Shown here piece by piece: positions 49,782 to 60,937 of a DNA stretch of 64,000 nucleotides (position 1 is its first letter; each line of letters starts with the position of its first letter). The DNA is from Trochalopteron elliotii. Lineage: Eukaryota; Chordata; Aves; Passeriformes; Leiothrichidae. The notes beneath the pieces are model-generated. The model saw nothing but the letters and a program-made list of their open reading frames with translations. It did no database searches and was not told the DNA's origin. The stretch covers positions 890,419-954,418 of the forward strand of contig JANPWX010000641.1 in assembly GCA_024734555.1 (NCBI GenBank), read 5' to 3'. The translations under genes were made by a program, and so were the position numbers.

Positions 49782-50859
49782 CTGAGGGAAAAGGAAAGTG
49801 TTATTGATCCACCTCCCCACGACAGCAACAGCTGCCCACGGGCACCACATCCCAGGGCAGCTGGGCAGTAATTCCCAGGCCACACCCCACTCCTGCCACC
49901 ACCACTCTCCCCAGGGACTCTCTGACAAAACACGGGGCTGCCCAGCTTCCAACCCAGCCCAAATTAAATGGCACTCAGAGCTGGCACTGTCCTAGAAGCA
50001 GGATGCCAGTCCTGCTGTCTGACCTACTTCCCTTCTCCCAGTGCAGCAGGATGGGCAGGAGCCATGTGAGCTCTTGTGTATGAGGCACTCTCCCCATTTC
50101 CCCCTCACACAGGTGTCTCATGACTCAGGAAAATGTTCATCCTGTCCCCAGGATCTCTCCTCCCTGCTGCTCTGCCCATCTCAGTCTCTTGCTCGTGCTC
50201 AGTTTCCCCCACATATCACATCAGAATCTTTTTATATGGGAAGTCTGATGTGCTTAAAAATAAAACACCTGCTCTGCATTTCAAATATTCTCTTTTCCCT
50301 GTTGCAGAGACCACAAAGAACTGAAATATCTTCTAATAAAGCTCCCAATCTTCACACTGAATGTTTTTAGTCATGCTTAGAAGTCTCTAATAATAAAGAC
50401 ACCATGTAATTCAGTATGTTCCTCAAACTGAGAAACTGAGAAGGTTCTGCCAGGACAACCTCAAACTCCACACTGACTGTGAGGCCTGGCAAAAATCACT
50501 CACAGACACCTGGGAACTGCTCAGGAATGTCTAATATCTCCTTCTTTTTAGACTGAAGATCACTTGACCCTGTCACTGTGGGAGTGAACATTCAAATGCC
50601 TCCTGAAGCACTCCCGGGGTCAATGGATCACACACGTCAGGTTGTTCTACCTGCTGGGGCAGCTTATCTTTGCCATTCCTGTACAGCATCAAGGGCAGAC
50701 TACTAAAAAAATAAGTTATTTCACAAGAGAAATAACAACTCACAAAGAAGTAGATTCATGTCTGCAGCCTCAGCATGAGAAACACACACAGAAAGATGAG
50801 GGAGCTGCATGAAACCTGCTCATGAACAAGCTGCTGCTTGCCCCAAGCAACCTGCAGCA

Positions 50860-51142
50860 ACCTGCTCCAAGCCCCAGTGTCCAACCTGGCCTTGGACACT
50901 GCCAGGGATCCAGGGGCAGCCACAGCTTCTCTGGGCACCCTGTGCCAGGGCCTGCCCACCCTCACAGGGAACAGATCGTTCCCAATCTCCCATCCAGCTC
51001 TGCCCTCTGTCAGTTTGAAGCCATTCCCTGTGTCCTGGCACTCCAGGCCCCTATAAATTGTCACTCTCCATGTTTCTTGTCAGGCCCTTCAGGCCCTGCA
51101 AGGCCACACTGAGCTCACCCCAAAGCTTCTCCTCTCCAGGTG
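50860..51142 (-). mobile_element. CR1 LINE fragment lacking its 3' tail, ends next to an N
   Basis: Reverse orientation, from ctgctccaagccccagtg to cttctcctctccagg at the undetermined base 51143. The CR1 3' tail is missing, unusual for CR1, which is normally truncated at the 5' end. The missing tail borders a small local repeat of caacctgc. Confidence 0.9.
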
Positions 51143-52949
51143 NGCAGCAGAGAGGAAAAGAGGAAACACATGTGACAGGAAAAGAAGAATGCAATATTGG
51201 AGAATAATAGGAGTTCTTGTCAAATTTCACCTAGTCTCTAAGCTAAGAGAAAAATGAACAAATTAAGACAAAAATAATTCCTCTGAGATTCCAGGCAAAG
51301 GAGAAAGAAATTCTGAACACAGAATTTACATAAAAATGGCAAACAGAACTACATCCTCTTTTATTAACAAGTTTTTCTTTCTCATGGAGTTCAAAGCAAA
51401 AATGAACCAATAGAAGGAACCTGATGCTTTTCAAAGCCTTTCTCCAATGTCACTTTTAAATATGGGCCCAGGAGTCAGAAGTGCCATAAAGCCTGGGGTT
51501 CAGGACAAATTGTGAAGATGAAATGCTGGAATATCACAAAGCTTGTAAAATGGAGAGAACAGATAACAGACTTCAAAGGAGAAAAAGAAAGATTTGGAAA
51601 GGACCCAAAAGTGATGACGAGGTGAAACATTGATGGGTCTTGATCCCTGACTGGTAAGGGGTTAATGGAAGCAGAAAGGCAAACTGGAATAAACAGGAGG
51701 TAATTCAGTTCCTGAGAGAGAAGAGAAATCTCAGGAAAATGAGCTTCACTAAATGAGAGAGAATCCAGCCCTGAGCAGCAAAAAAACAAGAAAAGAAAAA
51801 GGAGGAAAAGGTGGAATCTGCCTGGCTGGCTGAGACAACATAATGAAATTTGAAATCAGAAACAAATTGGAAAACAACAGCAGGAAAGAACAGAGAGAAA
51901 AAGCAGCCATTTAGAAGAAACAACCTGGTACCACATGGAATGGCACAAGTGGGAAGCATCTCTCAGAAATTAGGCCAAAGAGTTGACAACCACCTCAGAG
52001 GCTGGGAAAAAACACAGCTCATCAACAAGGACCTGCTGAGCACAGCACATCCAGCTCCACATCCTCCTGCCTGGGCTGGGAAAACTGAACCCCCACAACA
52101 AGGATTCAGGGGTAAAGCTGATCAGGAATACAAACAACTACAATTATTTAGAAGGCAGGAAGTTATGCAGAGATGGACACAGTGGGCTGTAAAACACAGA
52201 ATCCCCCCAGAAGTCCTCCATGTAACTCAGGACTCATGGCACGTTCCAGAAGCTGGAAAAGGAGATTATCAGAGGAAATTGTGCATTAGACACAAATTAC
52301 GTGTGTGAACTAATTGTAACTCTAAATGACAGGATCACAGAATAAATCAAGGGCATTAATCATTATTATTGGCAACAAGGCTAACCACAGTCATCATATT
52401 GGATTTTTAATTACCAATATTCCCCTTTAAGCATTAAGTTCCAAGTCAGGTGCTACTTCCAAGGTCCAGGAAGGAGCCTGTCTTGCACAGGGGAATTATT
52501 CTCTAACCTGTTTTATAAGTGAGCATTAAAAACCCACAGTTACACCCAGACCAATCACTCACAACACACCCAGCTCCCTGGCTCTGTCTGGGAACAGAAC
52601 TGGGGAGATTTTCTAGCAAAAAGGAAAAATGGATCCAAGAGAAAAGGCCTGGCAAAGCAGCAGTTAACCCAGCAAAGTGCAGGCTCTGTGCAGACTTTCT
52701 TATTTGGACTATGAAGTGTTTGAATCTTGGGCCATAATCCCTACCCCCTTGAGTTAAGTGCTCTACAGGCCTTAAACAAAGATGTCACAATTCAATATTC
52801 CCATGTTCTCTGAATTGCTTCTTGCTGGAGTTAAACCACCTGACAGAGGGACCACAGCTCACCCAGGCACCTAAAGCCACCCCATGGTTTGCTGTGGGAT
52901 GCACCTGCATCAGCACAGGCATCCAACACTTGGATTTAAAATCATTAAA

Positions 52950-53450
52950 TCATTACAGCTGGAAAAGACCTCCAAGATCATCAAGTCCAAGCTTTAACTG
53001 AACACCTCCAGGCCCGCTAAACCATATCACAAAGTGCCACAGCTTAGGTGTTCACACATTTTTTGAACACCTCCAGGGATAGTGACTCCACCACTGCCAG
53101 AGCAGCCTGTTCAGATATCTGACCACCCTTTCAATGAAGAAATTTTCCCTAAAATCCAACCTGAACCTCCTCTGGCCATTTCCTCTCTTCCTGTCCCTGT
53201 TCCCTGGGAGCAGAGCTCGACCCCCCCAGCTGTCCCCTCCTGTCAGGGACTTGTGCAGAGCCACAAGGTCCCCCCTGAGCCTCCTTTGCTCCAGGCTGAG
53301 CCCCTTTCCCAACTCCCTCAGCCCCTCCTGGTGCTCCAGCCCCTCAGTGTTTTTCCTGCAGTGAGGGGCCCAAAATTAAACCCAGGATTTGATGTGTGGC
53401 CCCCCACCAGCACCCAGCACAGGGGGATGGTCACTACCCTGGTCCTCTGT
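52950..53450 (-). mobile_element. CR1 LINE fragment, about 500 bases, older subfamily
   Basis: Contains ggaaaagacctccaagatc, tcaagtccaagctttaac, a gactccaccactgccagagc block and caggctgagcccctttccc. It reaches to about 80 bases from exon D. Confidence 0.88.
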
Positions 53451-53531
53451 TCAAAAGAGTCATTAAAAAAAATATCTAAAAAACTACATTAAAAATCCCA
53501 GATCCATGTATGTTTGAATGGCAGAACTCAC

Positions 53532-53737
53532 TCATAGAAATGGGACTTGGAGATGGAGAGGAAGCTGCAGTCTCTGTTGGCCTTGATGGTGAAGATCAGA
53601 GGCTCCCCAGTGAGGACAGCCAGCTGGCCCACCAGCTCCCCGGGGTGGGTGATGAACAGGCAGGTGTCCTCCTCAGAGTCAATCTTCCTCTGGTACACAT
53701 GGAGCATCCCCGAGACCACAAAGCAAACATTGACATC
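53532..53737 (-). CDS. PNPLA7: PNPLA7 exon D (core of cyclic-nucleotide-binding-like domain 2)
   Basis: 206 bases. It starts in phase 0 (acceptor gctccag) and ends in phase 2 after TAT GA, with donor gtgagt at 53531; the next exon supplies the G of Glu177. Residues 109-176 form the beta roll and phosphate-binding-cassette region: [12 protein letters not shown], then [20 protein letters not shown] at 139-158, then [15 protein letters not shown]. The Gly-Glu pair of a cassette is present (141-142). The position usually held by the phosphate-binding Arg is Leu155 (EPLIFT), so cyclic nucleotide binding is doubtful. Confidence 0.96.
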
Positions 53738-54560
53738 CTGGAGCAAATGGGGGAAAAAAAAAACAACCCAACAACAGAAAAAAAGAGCTCAATAAAACCC
53801 CCCCAAGATTTTAAAAGCAATTATCCCAGTGACAGCACTATCATGACCAATCTGTTTCCCAGAAACAGATTTTGAACAATTAGGTGGTAAAATAAGACAC
53901 AATAGTGAATTATTAAAAGCAGGTTATGAATATTTAAAACTAAGCAGGCACAATATTAAAAAATGGGTTTGTCTTTGGGTGGTTATGAAAAATGAAGGCT
54001 GCATCTTCAAGATATCAAGGAATAACAACAGGATTGGGAGTGGAGGAGATAATGAGGAATCAGAGCTGCAGGATGAGGGGCATGGCAGGTCAGCAGAGCA
54101 GAACCCAGCAATGGAACTGCAGCTGCCCATCATCTGCTTTGCTTAAGCTCCTCTATTTACACAGGATTATTATAAATGAAGCTTGTTATATCCTAAACAC
54201 ACTTTGCTGTAAATGAAATAATGCTGGATTGGTTTTGTATGAGGGCTTTACTGCAACTGAGTGGCATCACAAAAGCCCAAAGTGCAGGGTGGGAGAAAAG
54301 GCTTCCCAGTCCCCACAGCTCCTGAGGAAGGATGAAGGTGGGACACTCCACTCCTTTTCAGGAGGTCCATCGGGGCTGACAACACCCAGGCACCACATTC
54401 CCACTCTGGCTCTGGCTGCAGCACCAGCCCTGTGTGCAGGAGGGCCCAGAGCTGGGGGTGTTACACCTCCAGGAGAGATGGAGGGACAGGTAGGAATATT
54501 TTATTTGCTCTCAGAGTGTATAAACACCTCCTGGAGGGGCACAGACCGAGCCAGACTCAC
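53738..54560 (-). other. PNPLA7 intron between exons C and D
   Basis: 823 bases with no repeat or other feature recognised. Confidence 0.9.
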
Positions 54561-54638
54561 CTGATCTCCCTGCCTAGACAGCACAGTGCCAGCAGTGACC
54601 TGGTGCAGTGTCACTTTGCCATTCAGCAATGCAGGATT
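54561..54638 (-). CDS. PNPLA7: PNPLA7 exon C (start of cyclic-nucleotide-binding-like domain 2)
   Basis: 78 bases, 26 codons, phase 0 at both ends. Acceptor ttctccag, donor gtgagt at 54560. Residues 83-108 include NPALLNGKVTLHQV and end LSRQGDQ. These are the first beta strands of a cNMP-binding fold: the pattern of a hydrophobic strand, a Gly turn and then RQGD is the usual entry to the beta roll. The reading frame continues directly into the next exon ([10 protein letters not shown]). Confidence 0.94.
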
Positions 54639-55491
54639 CTGGAGAAGAAAGGGGTGAGAGGTACAATTTACTGCTCTGGGCACAGGTAAAGGTCCCAGAA
54701 TGTGAGGAAGCACCCAAATAAACCAAGTAAGAATAACAGTTAAACTATGTTACAAGTACTTGGATGTCTTTAAAATATGGCAGCTATTTTTATATTTCTC
54801 TACCCACCAGACATTTCTTCCAGGAGAGAAAAAGAGGTTTGTTGCATTTTAATTGATCACACTTGGATTCTTAAGGATTTTCTATTTATCAGTTTCCCCC
54901 CCAGACTCTTTAAGGGCTCCATAATGAAAAGAGATCTGTATCAGCTGGCAGGAAAATCAGAAAACATGAAGTTACTTTCAAAGGAAAGTGAAACTAGAAG
55001 ACACTCTCTCCATCATGGAGTAACTGGACAAGATGATCCAACAGTGGCTTTGTCCCAGCCCAGCCCTGGGCACAAGCTTGGCTGTGCTGTACCTGCAGAG
55101 CAGATTTTCATACACACTGTACAACAAAAGCCTCCCCAAGCTCATGAACTGCTGTGCTTAGGCAGAGAAAAGTGGGAATTTCAATCCCAACTGAAAAAGC
55201 ACATGGGAGCAAAGGGTCTTCCCAAAAGCCACCCTCAGTTTGGACCCCAATCCCTTGCAATGTCAAGGAGCTGAGCTGGCTGAGCCCAAAATTTCCTTTG
55301 ATCCAAACACTGCTTTCACCACCATAACCCTGAGTGCACAACAGACAACCAAACAGGCATGAAGAGGCTTTTCTTTCCATCTCCAAGAACTGCCCACACA
55401 ATCTGGGGTCCTGTGTGCAGTCAGGATCAAACCCTGATGCTTCAGGCCACCTTTGCTTTGGCATAACTTCCACCCAAACCAGCAAATCACA

Positions 55492-55750
55492 GTCACAGAC
55501 TGGTCTGGTTTCAAAGGGACCTTAAAGCTCATCCAGTCCAGGCAGGGACACTTTCCACTGTCCCAGGCTGCTCCAAGCCCCAGTGTCCAACCTGGCCTTG
55601 GGAACTGCCAGGGATCCAGGGGCAGCCACAGCTTCTCTGGGCACCCTGATCATCATGCTTCAAATAAAGAATTTCTTCCCAGATCCCAGCCTGCCCTCCT
55701 TCAGCTTAAGCTTGTTCTGTCACTCCATGCCCACAGCTCCTCTCCAGCCT
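55492..55750 (-). mobile_element. CR1 LINE 3' fragment
   Basis: Reverse CR1: tcacagactggtctggtttc, ccaggctgctccaagcccc, ggatccaggggcagccac, then an aataaagaatttcttcccag segment. Confidence 0.9.
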
Positions 55751-56489
55751 TTGTACAAATCTTCAGAAGTTCAGCATTTTCTCACCAGCCCTGAATGGGG
55801 CAGAAAACAAGGCTCAGTGATGAGTTCACATGTTAGGCTGAAGAGAGGAGCACAGTCCTGGCTCTCACAGCTTCCCTGGGCATTTGGCTGTGCCCAGGCT
55901 CTGCCTCAGAGGCAGCAGCACTAAGAGCTGCACTCACAGGAAGAACCAATTGAGCACAAGAGCAGAATGAGACCCCAGTCACCAACTCCATTCCAGCAGG
56001 AAATCAGCACAGCAGAGATGTAAACACTCCACAAGTGTAATTGTTCTGCCAGGCTGGAATTTTTCCATTTTGGGTTGAAAAAAAAATAGTGCTGGGGAAA
56101 TAATCACAATTATTCTTTACACCTACTGCTGATAAAAAGAACATATTTCCATCAAAAATAGTTTTATTAAAGCCAATCTGTTTCATGGGCACATATCCAA
56201 TGCAGAGAACCTGACAAGCACCTGTCAAAATATTTCAGTTCAGCAATAGCAACTCAACTAATTTCTATAATGTTTTTTTCTATATTTAGACATTTATGGT
56301 TGTATAGTATTATCTATTCTTAAAGCCAAAGTTGTAACTCTGAAAGTACCTCTCAGCAGGGGGAATACAAGCTCCCTCATGAGCTCTACTTATCAAGAGC
56401 ATTTTCAGGCTGCATCAGCTCAAAACAAAATTGCTGCAAAGATTTTCTTCATGTCTAAGACTACTTAAGTATTGGGATAGATTGTAGTC

Positions 56490-56650
56490 AGAGCTGTGAA
56501 AGCCTCAGCATTGGAGATCTTTAAGAACAGCTTAGCCAAAAACCTGCCAGAAATGACTTAGCAATATCTGATTCTGCCTCAGGCATGGAAGGGACTGAGT
56601 GACCTCCTGGCAGACCTTGGGATCCTCTTTGCTGTGCTATTACTGCCCCA
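56490..56650 (+). mobile_element. possible old CR1-like tail
   Basis: Contains ggagatctttaagaacagc, then gattctgcctcaggcatgg and gactgagtgacctcctgg, an order resembling older CR1 tails. Strongly diverged. Confidence 0.4.
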
Positions 56651-58853
56651 TGAAGCAATAAAAGAGCTGACAAATAAAATCCATCCTGTCTCTGAAAGGG
56701 GTGAGACCAGCAAAGCCAAATTCAGCATTGCACAGTTACAGGGTTTGGGTTAAAAACCTGCACTGATCCCTCCCAGCCACGAGCTTTTAGGGAAAGGAAG
56801 TCATTACCCCAAAAAGCTCAATTTCCCAGTAAGTTTCTTTCTTTGCATGACTGTAATAAATGATTGCAGCAGCAAACTCAATAAATTTGGTTACAATAGC
56901 AAATATAAGAAGCAACAGAGGTTATATCTGGGTAACAAATTAGTGGGGATTTATGGTGAAAAGTGAAACCAGTTATAAACAATTTAAATAAAGCAATAAC
57001 AAACTGGGACAAATAATATTTTTGTTGAAGGAAATTCCCTTGTAACTCACAAAAAAGAGATTCCTTGCAACACTGCTTAACCCTCCCCATAGTAACTGCA
57101 GATAAAGCTGAACACACACAAAAACTGTATGAGGCTGAAAACCATTCATGATGGAGAACTAAGGAATTCAAGTTACTTAAAACAAAAAAAAAAAAAAGAA
57201 AATTTTAATTCTGAAGTCAGATACCTAAAGGCTATTTAAAATAATGCCTCTCTCCTAGAGACATTTACCCATCTCTCTGTCACATGAAAAAACAACCCCA
57301 AACCTACCATCTGTCATCAAAACATTTCAATTTTATTCACTCTAATTGGCTGCTCTGAAAAATGACAACCTAAAACGCTTCCATCCAGCTAAGAAAGATC
57401 TCATTTTTTAAGAGAAGAGCTTCAAGAATTCATTTTCTTTCATGTAAGCAGCATTGAACACAAATATTTTGTACACAGTAAGATTCTTCTTGCATTGCCT
57501 CTGGAAGAATCAGCTTTTGCTATTCCTACATGGAAAAAAAAAAAACCTGAGCTTCCAATGACATTTCTGGCATTTGGCCACATCCCACCAGATTCTAATT
57601 TGCTTGTGAAAAACTAAGGTGCTTGAAAATCCTACCTTATTTCACCATTACTGAGATCTTTATGTTACAAACTCTGTCTGTTGGGTGCTGCATTTTAAGG
57701 ATACTGTTGAATTATCTCTAAACTGCTACTTGGTAATTACTGAGAAATTTATTCTAGACTAAAAGAAAAGTGCTGCAATCAGCAGCTTCAGTAATCCTGG
57801 AATTTTCACTTATGATCTGATAAGAACAGATCTGGATCAAGAACAGAATAGATGAAATCCTACTTTACTCCTTCTGCAACAAGAATCTATTCTAAAACAG
57901 TCTATAGCCTTTCATGAGGATATAAATGCCTGAAAAAACTTGAAAATTAACATAATGAGACAGGTAAGGCCCCTGCAGACTAAGAGAGCTCAGATCAGTG
58001 ATGATGTGGAACAGGCACCTCACAACTGGGAGCTGAAAGCCCCTGACAGGGATTTTGAAGCTGCAAGGGGAATAATTTTGGAAGTCAGGAGGGAATACTA
58101 AAATTTCGAAGTAAAATCTTTTAAAGTTCTAGCAAGTGTTGTTTGGTAACAGCTCTGAAGGCAGGGGAGGAGGTGCAGCAGCTGTGCCCAGCCTCTGGCA
58201 GCAGCAGAGTGGAATTATTGCAGAACAGGCTGGAACAAACCAAGGATGTCTGTGGCTGACTGAGACAGATGCAGAGCTTTCCCAAACTGTCTGATTATCC
58301 ACTGAACAGACACACACCTCTGTAATGAAATGCAGCTGCAATGACTGGAATGATGAAAACAACCACTTTCAATCCTTCTTACAACACCAAGGGGCTCAGC
58401 AGGGGCTGAGCTCAGCAGGGATCAGGCACAGCCCCTGCCATGGGCACAGGGCCCAGCTGGGAGATGCTGCCCTGGGACACAATTCCAAACCCAAACAACT
58501 CCCTGGGATGCAGAGCCACCAGGATTCATGGATTCAGCAATCACCTGAACCTTCAGACAACTTCCCACCCTCAGTGAGAGCACAGAATGAGGTGGCAGGA
58601 ATTGCACATGTGCTGCTTGCAAGGCTAACTCTGCACACAAAGAGGGAAGATTCATGCACTGCATTCCAGCTTGGTCTGTTTAAATGGCAGAATAATTGAA
58701 ATTTATTTCAACCCCTCTAATGACTTCAACAGACTGCTGAATAAAACATCTAACCCATCTCCAGCACACTGAGGAGACAAATCCACTCTTCAGTTCCTGG
58801 CAGAATGAGATGAAAAGCAGAAGCAAAGCCAGTTCCCCTTGCAATTTACTCAC

Positions 58854-59000
58854 ATCAAGTTTCATCAGGGTTGAGAGGTCTTTCTTTGCTGCTTCCATGA
58901 TGGCATCAGTGTGTTTGCTGTTACAGGAGTCCTGCACAGCACTGTAATGGAAAACTGCTGAAGGAGTTTCTGTCACTGTCACAGTCTTCTTCAATATCGA
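58854..59000 (-). CDS. PNPLA7: PNPLA7 exon B (linker and lead-in helix of domain 2)
   Basis: 147 bases, 49 codons, phase 0 at both ends. Acceptor tttgcag, donor gtgagt at 58853. Residues 34-82 begin SILKKTVTVTE, include SAVFHYSAVQDS and end with the helical AAKKDLSTLMKLD that leads into the second cyclic-nucleotide-binding-like domain. The clean frame and strong splice sites support it. The Thr/Ser-rich first half is expected to be less conserved than the AKKDL helix. Confidence 0.94.
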
Positions 59001-59729
59001 CTGCAAAGAGAAGAAACACATCAACGATCAGTTTAAACATCAAAATTGGCACCTAGATGGCCAAAATTTGCCTTTGTCTGCATTCTCTACCCACCACAAC
59101 TGGTGGTCTGCAAAAAAAGAAATCTAGGTTTCCAAAAAAGCAACAGCTTGCTAACTTCATTATCCTGTATTTTTCTGCACAGCCTGACACTTGAATCAAA
59201 GAAAGTTACTCATCACAGCTTGTGAAAGGGAAGAAATCAGAGACTTCAGAAACTGGGCTGTTGCCAGCTTGATGGAACTAAAACTTTATCAGCCCTGTAC
59301 ACAAAGATGGAGGAAAAGATAAAATGTCTGTCAAGGTCACAGTGAGCAATGGCTTCATTACAGATTTTAAGTTGCAGTTTTATAATTCAAGAGTGTTTTT
59401 GTGCTCTCAACTTCCAGGTCAGTATTTGTAAAAAGCAGACCACAAAAATAAAAACAGATTTATAAATGATGACTGGAAACCTACAGCTGACACAAGTTTT
59501 TAATATCTTGCTATAAAGTACCTCTCACAAATAAAGTATGGTCTGACAAATCCAAATAATCCATTTCATGAGTCAGGGGAAGAAAATACATAAAAAGTTG
59601 CAGCAGTGGTTTCCCATTGCTCAGCAAGGGAATCTCCACAGAATTTCAAGATGCACAATAAAATGACTTGACAGCCACGAAAATCTACTGAAACACCCAT
59701 AAGTTAAAAAACAATAACACAAAAACATT

Positions 59730-59831
59730 CAAGGCCAGGCTGGATGGTGTAGAGGAAGGTCATGGCAGGGGGATTGGACCAGCTGGGCTCCAAAGGTCCC
59801 TTCCAACCCAAACCATCTGGGGATTCTGTAA
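59730..59831 (+). mobile_element. CR1 LINE 3' fragment
   Basis: Contains caaggccaggctggatggtg and ends ccttccaacccaaaccatc with a gggattctg tail. Confidence 0.88.
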
Positions 59832-60248
59832 AACCACACATCCCAACTCATCCAGAGCTGCAAGGGCAGTGTTTTGAAGGAAGGAAGAAAACACTGGAAT
59901 GGCTCCAAGCAGAAGGTGATAGGATAGGGTCAAAATGATTTCTAAAGGCATAAGAGCAGGACCTAGCTTCACTGTAACCAGGATGGTATTTTCATGCTAT
60001 TGTTTTAATCAAACCAAGTATAACTTGCCTAGGTAATAACCAGGGGAGGAGGGGGAATGAATGCAATCTTTAGTAAATACACAGGCCCTAAAAATAAAGT
60101 TAGATGTTCTTTAGTAAGTCAAGGTGAACCTGTACCTGTATCATGATAATATGATAAATTACCTTATTGTTAATTGTAAGCATCTGGTAACTAAATATGA
60201 TTATTGTCTTAAACATGAATCATGAGAATCTTAAACACGAATCATGAG

Positions 60249-60553
60249 TGTGGCAATTTCAGGCACACAAAGGATGAGGCAGGCACAGCAGGTCAAGGGA
60301 AAGCTCCTCTATTTTAATTATCTGACTCCATTCTTATATACATTTGTACAACAGGCAAGAGATTGGCTACACAGATCACCACCTCTTTGACCTGGATGGT
60401 GAACATCACCATCCATCATATTTCTCCTCCCAGAGGAGAAATATGTAAACACAATAGATAAATTCTAAAAATATACATTGTTTTCCTGAAGCTGCGTGAG
60501 AATCTGCACTGCAAGATTTCAAACACTCGAAATCAAGAAAACTGAGGGCAACA
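60249..60553 (-). mobile_element. solo LTR, family 2 copy 2, 6-base target-site duplication, nested
   Basis: 305 bases flanked by identical CATGAG (60243-60248 and 60554-60559). Ends read TGTGGCAA and GGCAACA on the plus strand. The reverse orientation is chosen because a TATATAAG box lies about 90 bases before the minus-strand 3' end. It aligns with 32312-32617. It sits inside an older LTR. Confidence 0.9.
60417..60445. repeat. perfect 13-base inverted repeat inside family 2 LTR
   Basis: CATATTTCTCCTC, loop CCA, GAGGAGAAATATG, identical to 32481-32509 although the surrounding sequence of the two LTRs has diverged. Confidence 0.9.
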
Positions 60554-60836
60554 CATGAGAATCAATTGTTCCAAATTCATGCTTGGGTAAATCAATGGAA
60601 CAATGGGGTTTAATGATTAACATGTATACTTATGTAACAAGAGTATAAAACTGTGTCTATTCCAAACTTCTGGTGGAGCCAAGATTTGGGTCCTTGGACC
60701 CCTGGCTCTCAGAGCTCTCTCCAATAAAGCACCACATACAATCAGTCTGTGATTGTGTGTTTCTTCCTATGCTCACAAAGGAATTCAGGAGGGCAGGGAG
60801 GAAGCAGGCTGGGCTCTGGGGAAGGAGCAGACCCAC

Positions 60837-60937
60837 CTTGGCCACGGCGGGGCTGCCGGCGGCGTCCTCAGGGCTCAGCTGCACCCTGGCCCTCTCGTAG
60901 GCCATGTCCATGTCAGACTTGGCACTGCTGGAACTGT
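60837..60937 (-). CDS. PNPLA7: PNPLA7 exon A (linker before cyclic-nucleotide-binding-like domain 2)
   Basis: 101 bases. The acceptor is tttcag before 60937 and the donor gtgggt starts at 60836. The exon opens with two bases completing a codon begun upstream and ends in phase 0. Residues 1-33 contain a Ser-rich start followed by AKSDMDMAYERARVQLSPED, a segment characteristic of PNPLA7 between its first and second nucleotide-binding-like domains. The end of the exon is Gly/Ala-rich (AAGSPAVAK) and CpG-rich. No fold is expected here: in the family this is a variable, probably disordered and phosphorylatable linker. An old LTR ends about 60 bases into the intron on its donor side. Confidence 0.93.

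Larger units (their letters stand above)
49782..53531 (-). other. PNPLA7 intron between exons D and E
   Basis: 3750 bases. It holds two CR1 copies. The stretches 49782-50859 and 51144-52949 show nothing recognisable; the latter has open frames on both strands without recognisable similarity. Confidence 0.85.
54639..58853 (-). other. PNPLA7 intron between exons B and C
   Basis: 4215 bases. One clear CR1 (55492-55750) and one weak candidate (56490-56650). The stretches 54639-55491, 55751-56489 and 56651-58853 show nothing recognisable; the last is mostly AT-rich. Confidence 0.88.
60001..60775 (+). mobile_element. older LTR, host of a nested LTR
   Basis: Sequence on both sides of the inserted LTR forms one LTR-like unit in plus orientation: a TATAAAA box near 60645, AATAAA near 60723, and an ending tatgctcaca. 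The left boundary (TGTTTTAATC) is a proposal, and no target-site duplication was found for this outer element. Confidence 0.5.
59001..60836 (-). other. PNPLA7 intron between exons A and B
   Basis: 1836 bases. About 59001-59729 shows nothing recognisable. It then holds a CR1 tail and a nested pair of LTRs, the outer one ending close to the exon A donor. Confidence 0.88.

Noticed and set aside
51850..52308. A 152-residue plus-strand open frame with a basic C-terminal part
   Set aside because: It has no recognisable motif, splice context or repeat match. Several frames of similar length occur by chance in these introns.
54777..55274. A 165-residue plus-strand frame
   Set aside because: It lies within a PNPLA7 intron, has no family resemblance and no supporting signals.
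3421..60937. Assignment to PNPLA6 instead of PNPLA7
   Set aside because: The two share most conserved blocks, but variable positions ([38 protein letters not shown]) fit PNPLA7 better.
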